The position numbers and the translations under genes were made by a program. From the NCBI GenBank assembly GCA_002812745.2, contig NCSJ02000319.1, positions 1 through 48,569 on the forward strand: DNA of 48,569 nucleotides, given 5' to 3'. This document shows positions 32,556 through 42,386 of this stretch, in pieces. The notes beneath the pieces are model-generated. The model had not been told where the DNA came from. It saw only the letters and a list, made by a program, of their open reading frames with translations, and ran no database searches. Positions within the stretch are counted from its first letter, which is position 1; each line of letters begins with the position of its first letter. This stretch comes from Scytalidium lignicola. Lineage: Eukaryota > Ascomycota > Leotiomycetes.

Positions 32556-33285
32556 AGATTTAACAGAGTATAGCGAAAGGCACTTATGCCTGTAATTTTC
32601 GGTTTGGCCGGCTTTTCTATCGTCAACATAGATATAGATCACGTAGAGGTTAGACTATTGTGGCATCTTAGGCCACGGCAAGATACCTTTAGAAGCATAT
32701 GAATGGTTGGGCATGGCGTTGTTGGTTGTATTGTACACTGCAGTTACTGCTGGACCATTCTGAAAGGAGCGCGTATAGCGATGTGTATTGAGGAGGATAT
32801 ATATTGAGGACATACCATGTCAGGTAACCTAAATCGACAGCAGTATTTTTTTAGTTGAGAATTGATTGATGATTTTCCTTTTTCTAATTCTAGTCTGTGC
32901 CTGCAGTAGCACCTTTGAAGGGTTATCTAATAATATCTCGCCGTCTTCATATGCAATACATATCACACAAAGCTTGGCTTAGTTAGGACTTCTTTCATAT
33001 CTGAAGTCTCTATCTAGCTGACCGTCACGGTTCAGCAAATAGCCACTTAGCCTAGTAAAACTACTGCCCAGGTCTCGATATTTTCATCTCAAGGGACCAA
33101 TTGTGTGGCCAAAAATGATATGGATGGGGCACTCAAATCGCCGAGACCAAGGTTCTTTCCCTTACATCTGTCGTAGATACTTCACAACATTTTAGAAGCT
33201 CTTAGTTCGAGTGGAATACCTTAGAAAATAGCGACCGCCTCTCTTAACCGGTAAATCCTATCACAGTTCTCATGATTAAGATGTC
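32556..33285. other. Intergenic, convergent 3' ends of carrier and TRS20
   Basis: About 0.73 kb, with no ORF or RNA gene supported. AT-rich with short T runs; consistent with two 3' untranslated regions and spacer. Confidence 0.5.
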
Positions 33286-33882
33286 TCATAGATACTTCTT
33301 GCCAGCTGCTGCAACCCGGCTCCTAAATATGGGGTTCTTAACCTCCATGTTCACTTGGTAAAAAGGGCTCATAATAGTCTTCACCCAATTTTCATATACC
33401 TCCGTGAAGAATAACTTAACAGCTTCCTCTGTCTGCGGTGACGTTGGGTTTGCAGCAATCGACGTGCTAGCGCGAGTAGTACTTGTTGCTGCAGGCTGAA
33501 TAGGTGAATGCAGGAGGAGAAATTTGACATCTAAAGCGACATCAGAGAGAGAATACAAATCAAGTTGTGCAGTTGAGGACTTACTGCCGCCAGTCATGAA
33601 GCACGAAACATAGTTATTGTAGAATCGATCAACACACTTGAGATACCTAGAGGATCCTGTCAGCATTGTATTAGTATAGAGTAAGTAGAGGACATACATT
33701 TGTCCAGTGCTCCATTGCACTTCCTCCACAATATCAAGGCTGCTATGAACAATGAATTGATTCATATGACGCGCCTGTTCCTGAAAGCGGGCAATTCCAT
33801 CACCTCCTTGTTTCGCGGTACCAAACTCATATTCAAAGATAGGATTATCCTGCGTGCCAATAATTGCAAAATAGTACGACAT
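33286..33882 (-). CDS. TRS20: TRAPP complex subunit Trs20 / sedlin (TRAPPC2)
   Basis: Three exons: 33882-33698, 33646-33585, 33530-33286, giving 163 residues. Both introns (51 and 54 bases) are multiples of three without stops, so an unspliced reading looks like one 198-codon gene. Removing them restores the family alignment WSTGQMYLKCVDRF and CFMTGGNVKFLLLH. Landmarks are MSYYFAIIGTQDNPIFEYEF at the start and NPTSPQTEEAVKLFF, EVYENWVKTIMSPFY and FRSRVAAAGKKYL at the end. Trs20 is a longin-fold subunit of the TRAPP tethering and Rab/Ypt1 exchange complexes, acting in ER-Golgi traffic and autophagy; human mutations cause spondyloepiphyseal dysplasia tarda. It is head-to-head with MRPL31, 202 bases between starts. 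Confidence 0.95.
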   Translation of the reverse strand: MSYYFAIIGTQDNPIFEYEFGTAKQGGDGIARFQEQARHMNQFIVHSSLDIVEEVQWSTGQMYVLYLLYTNTMLTGSSRYLKCVDRFYNNYVSCFMTGGSKSSTAQLDLYSLSDVALDVKFLLLHSPIQPAATSTTRASTSIAANPTSPQTEEAVKLFFTEVYENWVKTIMSPFYQVNMEVKNPIFRSRVAAAGKKYL

Positions 33883-34084
33883 TATGGAAACGTCTAGGAA
33901 TAAAGAAGCTATTATGATGATAGATGTGCGAGGCTGATGTACCAGTAGCCTGGGAAGGGGTACGGTAGGCTACTGGTAGCAGCTCATTGATTGGCCGAAA
34001 TTTTACGCCCCATGTGATGCTGCGATTCTGATGAAAACCATCCTACGACCTATTACAGATATCCAAGCCTGAATCACCACGACA
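33883..34084. promoter_or_regulatory. Shared divergent promoter of TRS20 and MRPL31
   Basis: Only 202 bases lie between the two ATGs. The patch ACCAGTAGCCTGG...TAGGCTACTGG near 33940-33976 contains an imperfect inverted repeat (CAGTAGCCT against AGGCTACTG, 33943-33951 and 33967-33975). It sits roughly midway and could be a shared regulator site. Confidence 0.6.
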
Positions 34085-34536
34085 ATGTTTGGGGCTTTCA
34101 GACCGACAAATTCCCTCTCAGGAGGTCTTTTATGGTTAGTTTCTTATCCTGCCAATCCGTAAGCATTACCGCAATTGCTAAGATCTAATTGTGCTGTAGG
34201 AAGATCCCATGGCGACTTTCCAAATTCCAAAAAGCACGCCAGCGCCGACGCCTAAGAGCAGTTGATACAGTAATATCTGTCGTGGATCAGGCTCTAGCGA
34301 AGCAAGGGGCTACTACAAAGGCGATTCAGAGATGGAAGGATGAGATGCCGACTGAGGAAGAGATGCTGCCCAAGGACAAATATACAATGTTCGACCGAAA
34401 AGAGAAAAAATATCGGAAAGGAATTCACAGTAAGTAGTAACAGCAATGAATCATTGGAGTTTACAGTTCTAACGTATTTGCAGAGCTACCGAAATGGACT
34501 CGTCTTTCTCAGCGACTCAATCCACCTGGTTATTGA
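34085..34536 (+). CDS. MRPL31: Mitochondrial large-subunit ribosomal protein mL60 (MrpL31)
   Basis: Three exons: 34085-34134, 34200-34429, 34484-34536 (introns 65 and 54 bases), giving 110 residues. The two small outer exons encode MFGAFRPTNSLSGGLLW and LPKWTRLSQRLNPPGY, both hallmarks of fungal mL60; the middle exon carries KIPWRLSKFQKARQRRRLR and PKDKYTMFDRKEKKYRKGIH. Highly basic, as expected for an rRNA-binding protein of the mitochondrial 54S subunit. Split codons at both junctions (W and K) resolve correctly, which supports the exact boundaries. It is divergent from TRS20 and convergent with CBC2, 243 bases between stops. Confidence 0.95.
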
Positions 34537-34779
34537 TCTGCCTTAGACAGCATATCAAAGGTTGCATGTATTATACTAGCTCTGTGTATCACCATTCATA
34601 GGCGGCGTTTTTGGTATACCTATAGATCAGAATATGGGGCGTGAAATGGAACACATCTTGCGCTTGAAAGAGGAATTGGCATTCCTTTGATCCTTGTTGA
34701 TTATCTTTGAAATCGTTGTACATATACCCTACCCTCTATTCCGGAACGCCTACCACTTAAGCATTTTTTATACAGCTAA

Positions 34780-35457
34780 CTATCTGCCCTTCCCGTATTC
34801 CTCTTCTTCCTTAGCTCTTTCAGCTTGAATTGCTCTACCAAGTCCTCCTCTTCCTTCATCATATTCCTCCCGGTACTCATCGCGCACTTGGCCGCCAGAC
34901 TTTCCCCTCCCATATTGCCTGCCCTCCTGAAATCCAGGATCCAGATCTGTCCGAATAATACGCTCATCTAGCTTTGTTCCACCGATATACTTCATACAAT
35001 CCAACGCATCCTGGTGAGTGTAGTATTCCACGAAACAAAACCCACATGGTGTCTTATTGAATCGATCCAATCCCATGACCAACCGCTTAATCTCACCGCA
35101 CTTTGCAAAAAGCTCATGAATCTGTTCTTCGGTAGTATAAAATGATCTAAAGACTTGTTTAGTTTTGCTACATATTAACCATCATGGCTCTGAATCCAGC
35201 GCAAACATACAGATTACCAACATAAAGTGTGGTAGCGTTTTTCAGAGGGTCATCTACAGGTTCATCTGGTGTGCGCTCTCTTTGTTCCCGATCCTCATTG
35301 TCCCTGTCGTACTTGCGCTTCCTGTTCTTCATTGAGTTAGACCAGATAGTAAAGTCTATAATGGAACTGAGAAGGAGCAATTAAAACTCACCCTACTTTG
35401 ATAGTAAGCACTGGGCTTGTCTAACCTATCAACTGTGTTTCGTAATGTTCCAGGCAT
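34780..35457 (-). CDS. CBC2: Nuclear cap-binding complex small subunit (CBP20/Cbc2)
   Basis: Three exons: 35457-35392, 35326-35211, 35146-34780, giving 182 residues. Intron 1 (65 bases, GTGAGT donor) has two possible in-phase acceptors; I chose the AAG ending at 35327 (joining QSR to NRKRKYDR), and using the AAG ending at 35318 removes three residues. Intron 2 (64 bases) restores [20 protein letters not shown]. The single RRM has RNP2 LYVGNL and RNP1 CGFCFVEYY, and conserved cap-pocket residues flank it (SAYYQSR upstream; [20 protein letters not shown] downstream). The Arg/Glu-rich tail ([13 protein letters not shown]) is typical. With CBP80 it binds the m7G cap of nascent Pol II RNAs in the nucleus and promotes splicing and export. 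It shares a 228-base promoter with NUP82, another mRNA-export factor. Confidence 0.94.
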
Positions 35458-35685
35458 GTTTGTCGCGTGTGGTTCTGAAAGACCAAGCAAATGTGAGCTC
35501 TTTCAAGTTGCAGTGGTTCGCGACCAAGAACACGGCGCTAGTGAAGCGCGAGCAATTGTTGGAGATGCAACCACGAAACCTGCAACAACACATAAATTTG
35601 CCGACAATCTCACAGCCTTGCCCATGGCCAGCTTTTCAGTTTAAAAGTTAGAAGCTTGAGAGCTCGAGAGCTCACGATCTTCAAA
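35458..35685. promoter_or_regulatory. Shared divergent promoter of CBC2 and NUP82
   Basis: A gap of 228 bases between start codons. Near the NUP82 side is GAGAGCTCGAGAGCTC (about 35658-35673), a GAGAGCTC direct repeat with internal SacI/XhoI-like palindromes. A minor open frame crosses the gap but has no independent support. Confidence 0.6.
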
Positions 35686-38399
35686 ATGCCCAAAGTTTTA
35701 AGCTATACTCCGGCATGGCTCTCGAAGCCCAGCTCTGGCTATGAATTATTTACATCAACTTCCAAGGCTTCAAGCGCCAACGGGCATGCTTCATATGGTT
35801 CCACTAGGCAGGATAAACAAGACGCCAAACCTGGACCTCGAAGGACAATTGTGCGCCGTGGCACTGAAGTTTTCGTGGCTGTTGGGAAGGAGATACGCTG
35901 GGCAGATCTAACATCTCTTAAAGAAGCTTGGGAGGCCAAGCAGCAAAGTGTGAAAGGTCGGAAGTCTAGAGGAACTAGTAGCAGAGAAGATCAATACGAT
36001 GGAGATCACCTGCCGGATTATAAGGTACGCCCAGAGAGCACCTTTTTTGCAAGTCTTGATACTTATTTCTATAGACCATCAAGGTTCCAGTTGCAGATGA
36101 TATAAAGCAGCTGGTCATCTCTCCAAATTCGAACTATCTTGCGATTACGACGACTCACACTGTTCATATTGCTGTGTTGCCTGAACCGTCTCATCTTACA
36201 GCTCCTGACACCGGTCCAATACGTTTGAAGACATATACATTAGGTCCGACAACACATGTTACCTCACAGTCTGCACTAGCCTCTGCAATTTGGCACCCCC
36301 TTGGAGTCAATGGATCATGTTTGGTCACTGTCACAACGGATGCAATTGTTCGAGTATGGGAGCTCTCGACCGCTGACCGATGGTCGTTTGACCGCCCGTC
36401 TCTAGCAATCGACCTCAAAAAACTGGCAGATGGAACCTCAGTAGATCAGGATTTTAGTGCATCCGTAGCTATGAGTAAAGGGTTTTCACCGGATTCTTTT
36501 GAAATGGAGGTAGCATCTGCAAGTTTTCCTAGCCGCGAATCTGGAGGATGGTCTCCAATGACACTCTGGATCGCTATGAGAGAAGGCGATGTATATGCAC
36601 TTTGCCCTCTCTTACCTGAAAAATGGTCTCCACCGCCTACCTTAATACCATCTCTATCCATTTCTATCGTGTCGAAAGTGGCAGCTATAGAGGATGACCC
36701 GGAAGTATCTCAGAAGGTTAAACTCTTGAGCCAGCAGCAGCTTGCCTGGATGTCGGACCTTGACAACCAAGACCCAGTGCATACTGAAGGTGCTATTGGT
36801 GAGCTCCCAGCAGAGGTCTACACCCGGCCATCAAAACCGGGAAGAGTACCGAAGCTTCAAGGCCCTTTCGAATTTGAATTGGCCCCCGAGGAATCTGAAG
36901 ATGAACTGGACAGTCTACTGAGTGATATCTACGTCGTTGGCCCAAAAATGGATACGGAAGAATTGATGTTTGGAGAGGAAGAAGATCTTGAAATCGAGGA
37001 GATTGATCAAGATGGCTTATCACTTAGCGTAGTGTGTCTTCTGACAAGTAGTGGTCGGTTGTCAATATGCCTTGATTTGGATGGAATTGAAGCGCAATGG
37101 TTACCACAAAGGAAGTCAAAGGCTCTGTGGTTCAGCGAGGAAGAAGATGTACCTTCATTATTGACTTTCCAGGTCCTCGACACCTCTAGAAGTGGTGAGG
37201 TTTGGCAAGGAAGCTGGCCAATGTTCAGCCTAGATGTGAAGTCCAGATACTCGTTCTACATCACTGATACCTCAAGTATTGGCTTCGTCTCTCTGTCTCC
37301 TTGGGTATCTCGACTGGAGACAGAGATGCAAGAAGGCGCTGCCGGAACTGATTTTAGAATCGATCTTCTTGTCAAAAACCAAGGCTCCATTCGAGAGCGA
37401 CTCTACACCGAGAAAGTAGATGACCACTCTGCTCCACTCTCCGCAAGCACAATTATTCGCAGTCCAGATCTTGGATATTTCCTCCTCTCGGCCACTCCTT
37501 ATGCCCCGATTGCATTGACATTTGAGTCTCCCGAATACGAGTTTGATTCATATCACCGATCACCATCACCAGCATATGATCCCGAACCTGACAAGCCTCT
37601 GATTCTCTGTGAACCCCGACCTGTATACCAGCCAGCACATGTGCTTGAGGAACCCTCGACATTGCCGGCCTTACTCGAGAAATTACAGCACAGCAAATAT
37701 AAACGGTTGATGAAGGAAGACATTCGACTCTCGCCTGCAACTCTAACCATAATGACTGATGCTCATAAGCTACTGAGTGAGGAAACTCATCGTATTGGAG
37801 CCGCGGCCGCAGAACTCTTCCGTCGTTGCGAGCGTTTACAGGCAGAATTACGAAATCAAATCAAAAAGGCGAATGATGTTGCATGTCGTGTCGAGGCCGT
37901 GACTGGGGATGATACCGATGAGGGACCTACCATTGGAACAAACGAGCTACTTGAAAAGCGTATAGAAGACGCCAGAGAAAGGCAAAAGGATATCACCGAG
38001 CGCCTGGAGAGGATGAGGAAGAAGGTATCAAAGGGCATAACCAGAGAACTAAGTGACAAGGAAAAAGCATGGATCGAAGAAGTGTTTGAGCTTCAGGACA
38101 ATATCCTCACTAAAGGTATTGAAAAGCAGAGGCCCGGCGCAAGATCCGCACCTAAAACCCTCATGGATCGATACGAAGAGGTTCAACGTCTCGAGGAGGA
38201 GCTGATCGTTCAAGCAAATGATATAGCAACAACCGAGAAGGAGGAACAACAGGAAGAAGAGGAGACGTCTTCAGATTTGAAGGTCCCGACAGAGATTAGG
38301 AGGGCGAAGGTTACACAGATAAAGGCGCTGTTGGATAGGGAAACAGCGCTTATTGATGGAGCGAAGAGTCGTCTTGAGAGACTTAGTATTAGTGAATAA
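35686..38399 (+). CDS. NUP82: Nuclear pore complex protein Nup82 (Nup88-like)
   Basis: Two exons, 35686-36024 and 36075-38399. The intron 36025-36074 (50 bases, GTACGC...CTATAG) joins PDYK to TIKVPVADDIKQLVISPN in phase, giving 887 residues. The N-terminal two-thirds is the Nup82 beta-propeller (SNYLAITTTHTVHIAVLPEP, ASAIWHPLGVNGSCLVTVTT, DAIVRVWEL), interrupted by an acidic insertion around residues 360-390 (GEEEDLEIEEIDQDG). The C-terminal third is strongly helical and coiled-coil forming (TDAHKLLSEETHRIGAAAAE, ERQKDITERLERMRKK), as needed to pair with Nup159 and Nsp1. Nup82 anchors the cytoplasmic filaments of the pore, where mRNA export is completed. The start at 35686 (AAAATGCC) lies directly before the conserved N-terminus; upstream in-frame codons lack an ATG. 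Confidence 0.9.
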
Positions 38400-39522
38400 G
38401 ATGGCAGAGAGTGTATGGGAAAGGGGGAAGGGGGAAGGGATGTAATTTTTGTATCTTGTTTTCCTAATTAAAAGATGTGGTGCTTTTTTTTTGTTTTACC
38501 TTAGCCCATGTTATTCTAGGCTTTTTGAAAGGCAAGGGAACTTTACTTGGCAATTTTTGGGAGGTGAAAATGGGAGTTTTTTTNGAGTTTTAAGAATACG
38601 ATTTAAAACATTTTATTTTTTCGGGAAAGAATGGGGAGATACAAATTGTGAGATCATGTACATGGAAGCTGGTAAACACATGTATCATTAACCAACTCTA
38701 ATTGAGGATGGATTTCACTAAATTACCACCTTTTCAGCCTTGGGCTGATTCGACGATTGAACAAGTTCATTCCTCAAAAATATAGTTGTTTTGATGGTTA
38801 TTAATGTTCTTATTTTACAATATTAAAAACTCTCTGTTCCACCCGTTTTCCATTCGTGAACGAAGGCGTAGATGGCAGATCCAGAGCAGTTCCAAGTCCA
38901 AAAAACTCATCACCTTGTTTCATTAAATGCATCTCATAAAATGATCATAATTATGATATATCCAGTGATAGGATTACATTACACTATGTCAGACTCTCGC
39001 CATGGACCATATATACATATGTATGTATATATGTAAGACAGCACGTGCACGCTCGTGTGCGCGAGAAAGAGGCGGAGAGAGAGAGAAAGTGTGTGTGTAT
39101 GTGTGAGAGTAATGGGAAAGAAAGGTCCTTTCAGGGCGGGTATATTTCGAAGAGATGCCAGTAAAGAAAGCCCTTCAGATTACGAGGGCTTAACAGGAAA
39201 GAGCAGTAAGAGTTGGCCTCCTTCCCCTTTCCCCATAAGCTCCTATTATGCAAAACAAAAAAAGATTTCAGATATATCCACCCGAAATCCATCCATCCAT
39301 CCACCGAACTAACCCCCGTATCCCAATGCTGACCACCGTTGCCTCCCAAAACGCCAGACAGTGCAATTTGTAATGAAGGAAATAAACTCGAGAGCGAATG
39401 CACTAAAGTTCGAAGTTCGTTCATATTCAAGAAGAGTGACCAAGGTGTTCGTTTTCAAGGAGTATACCTAAAAAATGGATCAAAGAGTCCCCATAGATTT
39501 TCTACCAGGGATCCCCTTAAAA
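38400..39522. other. Intergenic, convergent 3' ends of NUP82 and the serine-rich gene
   Basis: About 1.1 kb without a supported gene. It holds an N after a T run (38584), an alternating purine-pyrimidine tract ATATATACATATGTATGT (about 39009-39034) and the GA/GT microsatellite listed next. Small open frames here have neither domain nor context support. Confidence 0.5.
39009..39105. repeat. TA/TG, GA and GT simple repeats
   Basis: An alternating TA/CA/TG tract (39009-39034), then a GA run (about 39074-39087) and a GT run (about 39089-39105) within 100 bases. Alternating purine-pyrimidine DNA of this kind can adopt Z-form. Here it is 3' flank spacer. Confidence 0.8.
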
Positions 39523-41508
39523 TTAAGCAGGCTCCTCAGGGGCTTCCATCAGCTCCTCCATCATCATCCTCTCGCTCAGACTCTTCGGCGTGCCAGAGAA
39601 GCTGGCCACGGCACCGGTAGCTCTGAAGCTTCGAAGATCACCCTCGTCAAGACCGCTGGCTCCGTTGACGCTCCCGACAAAAGTATTAATAGCCCCAAGT
39701 GAGGCGGCTCGGGCGTGGATCTCGTCACTGACGATCGGGATACTGAATGGGTGGCCTTTGTAGGAGCCGACAATGCCCCTTGAAGGTGTGGAAGCGGATT
39801 TTAGGATGATGGGTCTAATGACGGGTCGAGCAGGCGATTGAGAATAATGGCTTAGATTTAGAGGTTCTTCTTTCTCCGTTTCGGGAGATTCAGGAGATTC
39901 TGGTTCAGGTTCTGGTAGCCTTACTTTTGAAAGAGTAACATTGCTGCCATCGTCAAAGTGAAATAGATCTTCTTCTTCCTCTTCTTCATTATTGCCCAAG
40001 GTAGTAGTCTCTTGATCCCTGCCCTTTGACAGCTCTTCATTTTGTTGATTTGGTGAAGAAGGTGGTGATTTGCCGTTACCAATCTGTACGGTTAACAGTG
40101 GCTCCAGCATAGTTGCCGCGGTAGGCTTTTTATTATATCCCCCGTTATTGTCGATAATGTCGATGTCTGTGGTCTTTCTAGTTTCATTATCGCCAATTTC
40201 CGTGATTTCAGGAGTCTCATTGAAATGCACCCTAGGCATATCCCTTAAGGTCGGGGGAGCATTTAACTCAGAAGCTAATAAGCCCTCCTCTCTCGTATCG
40301 GATTGCACATCTTCCACGGTTTCAATCTCAGCATTGTCTAGTATTCCCGCACCAGCTGCCTCTTCTTCCTCCGGCGGAGATGTCACGGTAGTCCAAGTCG
40401 TCCCATCTTCCTCTAACGGAGCTCTTGACAAAGCCTGGAGCGCCTGAGAAGAGGACACGCGTTTTGGAGGTGGTGGCTCGTCAACATCCTCAATCATCTC
40501 CAGCATGGATCCATTGTAGAGATCGTCGTCATCAATGCTGCTAGCTGTCGGACTCCTCAGCTCCAAGGCCGATTCCGGAATGACGGGTTCAACCGTGGGC
40601 AGAACCTCCTGGCCTTGCAGCTCAAAACGAACCTTTCGAGGACTCTGGGTCTTGGAAATCGAGCCCGAGGAGGATCGTCGCAAGGCACTGCGTCTGGCCG
40701 GTTTGCCTTGGCTATCATCTGACCCAACAGAAGTCTCATCCGTGTTCTTGCGCTGTGGCGTTGCAGGCCTCGACTCTTCCAGGGTAACACCTGCTTCTAC
40801 TGCTCCTGCTGCGGCGGCGTCCGCCGTGGCCATGGAAGGCAGATCGGCGGGGGCGCTCGCACTCTCACTCGTATTGTTGTGCATGGCACTGGTATTGCTG
40901 TTGCTGTTGCTGTTACTGCTGCTGCTCTCTTTCCCTTCGCTTGTGATATTATGCTCTCTGGCCGTAAGATAACTGTCATAGCTCGATCGGCGGTCGGGTC
41001 CACTGGTGGTAGCATCCAGTAGCGGGAGGTAGGTAGGCGTAAACAAGCCGTGAAATTCCTTCTCGCGCGCATGCGGACTTCTATCCAGCATCTCTTGCTC
41101 GTCCGGCAGTCGTAACCTCTGCTGCTGCATTGGGATCTGCCTAGCTGCAGTTACTGTAGGAACGGCAGGCGAACCATTCTTCTCACCACTACTGCTGCTG
41201 TCCTCCCGGGCAATATCAGTGCATCGCAAGAAAGATGAAGACGAAGATGAAGGCGAAGATAAAGACAGGGAAGACGAAGACAGGGCGAGCACGATATCGT
41301 TATCCGGATTGAGCGAGCTGTAGTCCTTCAGCGACACGGCAATGGTTTTAGACACGGCGTCGGAAACGTCCTGGGGAACCTGGTGCAGCAGCTCACGAGC
41401 ATACTTGGTGAACTCGGAGGCCATGTCTCGGCGGTAGGACCAGACGCGGCGGTCCAGCTCAGCTAGTTTGTGCTGGAGTTCATCGACCAAGCGGCCAGCC
41501 TCGTCCAT
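39523..41508 (-). CDS. Conserved serine-rich protein with two RVxF-like (PP1-docking) motifs
   Basis: An intronless frame of 661 residues from the ATG at 41508, chosen because its context GCCACCATGG is a full Kozak match and the next residues form a helix (DEAGRLVDELQHKLAELDRR). The frame stays open 45 codons further upstream, but without homology-like content. The N-terminal 60 residues are helical; the rest is mostly disordered, Ser/Glu-rich, with homopolymers (Ser, Asn-Ser, Glu). Ordered-looking islands are RRSALRRSSSGSISKTQ followed by PRKVRFELQGQEVLP, and near the end GHPFSIPIVSDEIHARAASL with NTFVGSVNGASGLDEGDL. KVRF (292-295) and RVHF (426-429) fit the RVxF docking consensus for protein phosphatase 1. 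I recall similar unnamed proteins in other filamentous ascomycetes; function is unknown. Confidence 0.75.
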   Translation of the reverse strand: MDEAGRLVDELQHKLAELDRRVWSYRRDMASEFTKYARELLHQVPQDVSDAVSKTIAVSLKDYSSLNPDNDIVLALSSSSLSLSSPSSSSSSFLRCTDIAREDSSSSGEKNGSPAVPTVTAARQIPMQQQRLRLPDEQEMLDRSPHAREKEFHGLFTPTYLPLLDATTSGPDRRSSYDSYLTAREHNITSEGKESSSSNSNSNSNTSAMHNNTSESASAPADLPSMATADAAAAGAVEAGVTLEESRPATPQRKNTDETSVGSDDSQGKPARRSALRRSSSGSISKTQSPRKVRFELQGQEVLPTVEPVIPESALELRSPTASSIDDDDLYNGSMLEMIEDVDEPPPPKRVSSSQALQALSRAPLEEDGTTWTTVTSPPEEEEAAGAGILDNAEIETVEDVQSDTREEGLLASELNAPPTLRDMPRVHFNETPEITEIGDNETRKTTDIDIIDNNGGYNKKPTAATMLEPLLTVQIGNGKSPPSSPNQQNEELSKGRDQETTTLGNNEEEEEEDLFHFDDGSNVTLSKVRLPEPEPESPESPETEKEEPLNLSHYSQSPARPVIRPIILKSASTPSRGIVGSYKGHPFSIPIVSDEIHARAASLGAINTFVGSVNGASGLDEGDLRSFRATGAVASFSGTPKSLSERMMMEELMEAPEEPA

Positions 41509-42201
41509 GGTGGCAGGTGGCGAAAAAAGGCCCAAAGACCACCACCCAAAAACCCACCCAAAAAGGTCAAGAGATTTTCGGGGGAAAGGACAAAGCAAAC
41601 GTGCTAAATCAGGAAATCGCAGTGCGAAATGGAAGCATGACAAAGTTTAGGCGGGTTGGCGGGGTTTGTCAAGGAAAAGGTGAGGCGGCGGCGAAAAAAA
41701 CAATCGAAGTGGTGGTAGTGGTGACACTTTTTTTTTTCCTTGGGACGACGATGGGGCACTTTGAACGACGTCTGGGAGATTTCACGGTTGCCGGGTACGG
41801 AAGTACTTGGGAGGGCTTTTTATTGAACTAGCTGGTTAGCGGATTCGGCCTGGATCGCAAAGGTCGCGCTAGCAAAGATAATCACTTGTTCAGGAAAAGG
41901 AGGAAAAGAAATAAAATTATATTTTTGAGGGATTTAATCAAAATCAAAATAAAAAGTCATGATAGCACCACTTTTNCCTCGGTCTCCCGATGCGTTAATT
42001 TACTTCTGCGGAGCTTATTTCGAGTGAGATGACGCACATGGCTTTTGGGGATTGGAACCCTGGATGGCCATTGCGATGGAAAAGGGAGATCGGAAAATGC
42101 AAAATGGGAAAAAGGAATTGGAGAGATTGACGGCTGATCTGGCTGGGTGATATCAAGATCGGGCGCGGCACGTGATGGGGAAAGTCCAAAGAAGCAGCAA
42201 A
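41509..42201. other. Upstream region of the serine-rich gene
   Basis: No supported gene. G/A-rich on the plus strand near the start codon (many C/T-rich leader bases on the minus strand, AAAAAAGG words), with a T run at 41729-41738 and an N after TTTT at 41976. Probably promoter and leader. Confidence 0.45.
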
Positions 42202-42386
42202 GTACATACACGAAGTACTCACATGGTACTGTTAGGAAGATGCTTGGATGCAGACCAAGTACAAAAGTACAAAGTACGAAAGTACGTCCCCTGTACTGAT
42301 TATAGATTATAGATTTGATCCCAGCAATGTGTTGGTTTTGGCCATCATACTGTAAAAAGTGTACATAAGTACAAGTACATATAAAA
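42202..42386 (+). promoter_or_regulatory. GTAC-rich cluster ending in a TATA box
   Basis: Eleven GTAC tetramers occur between 42202 and 42378 (about one per 256 bases is expected), many as AAGTAC in near-tandem (AAGTACAAAAGTACAAAG around 42256-42274). TATAAAA follows at 42380-42386. The layout is that of a plus-strand promoter, but I recognise no gene start just downstream. GTAC is a core of copper-responsive sites in some eukaryotes; that link is speculative here. Confidence 0.5.

Noticed and set aside
40070..40972. Long plus-strand frames opposite the serine-rich gene
   Set aside because: They are antisense shadows of Ser/Glu/Ala-rich codons; leucine- and serine-rich without domains.
41509..41643. 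45-codon N-terminal extension of the serine-rich protein
   Set aside because: The internal ATG at 41508 has a perfect Kozak context and starts a conserved-looking helix; the extension lacks such features.
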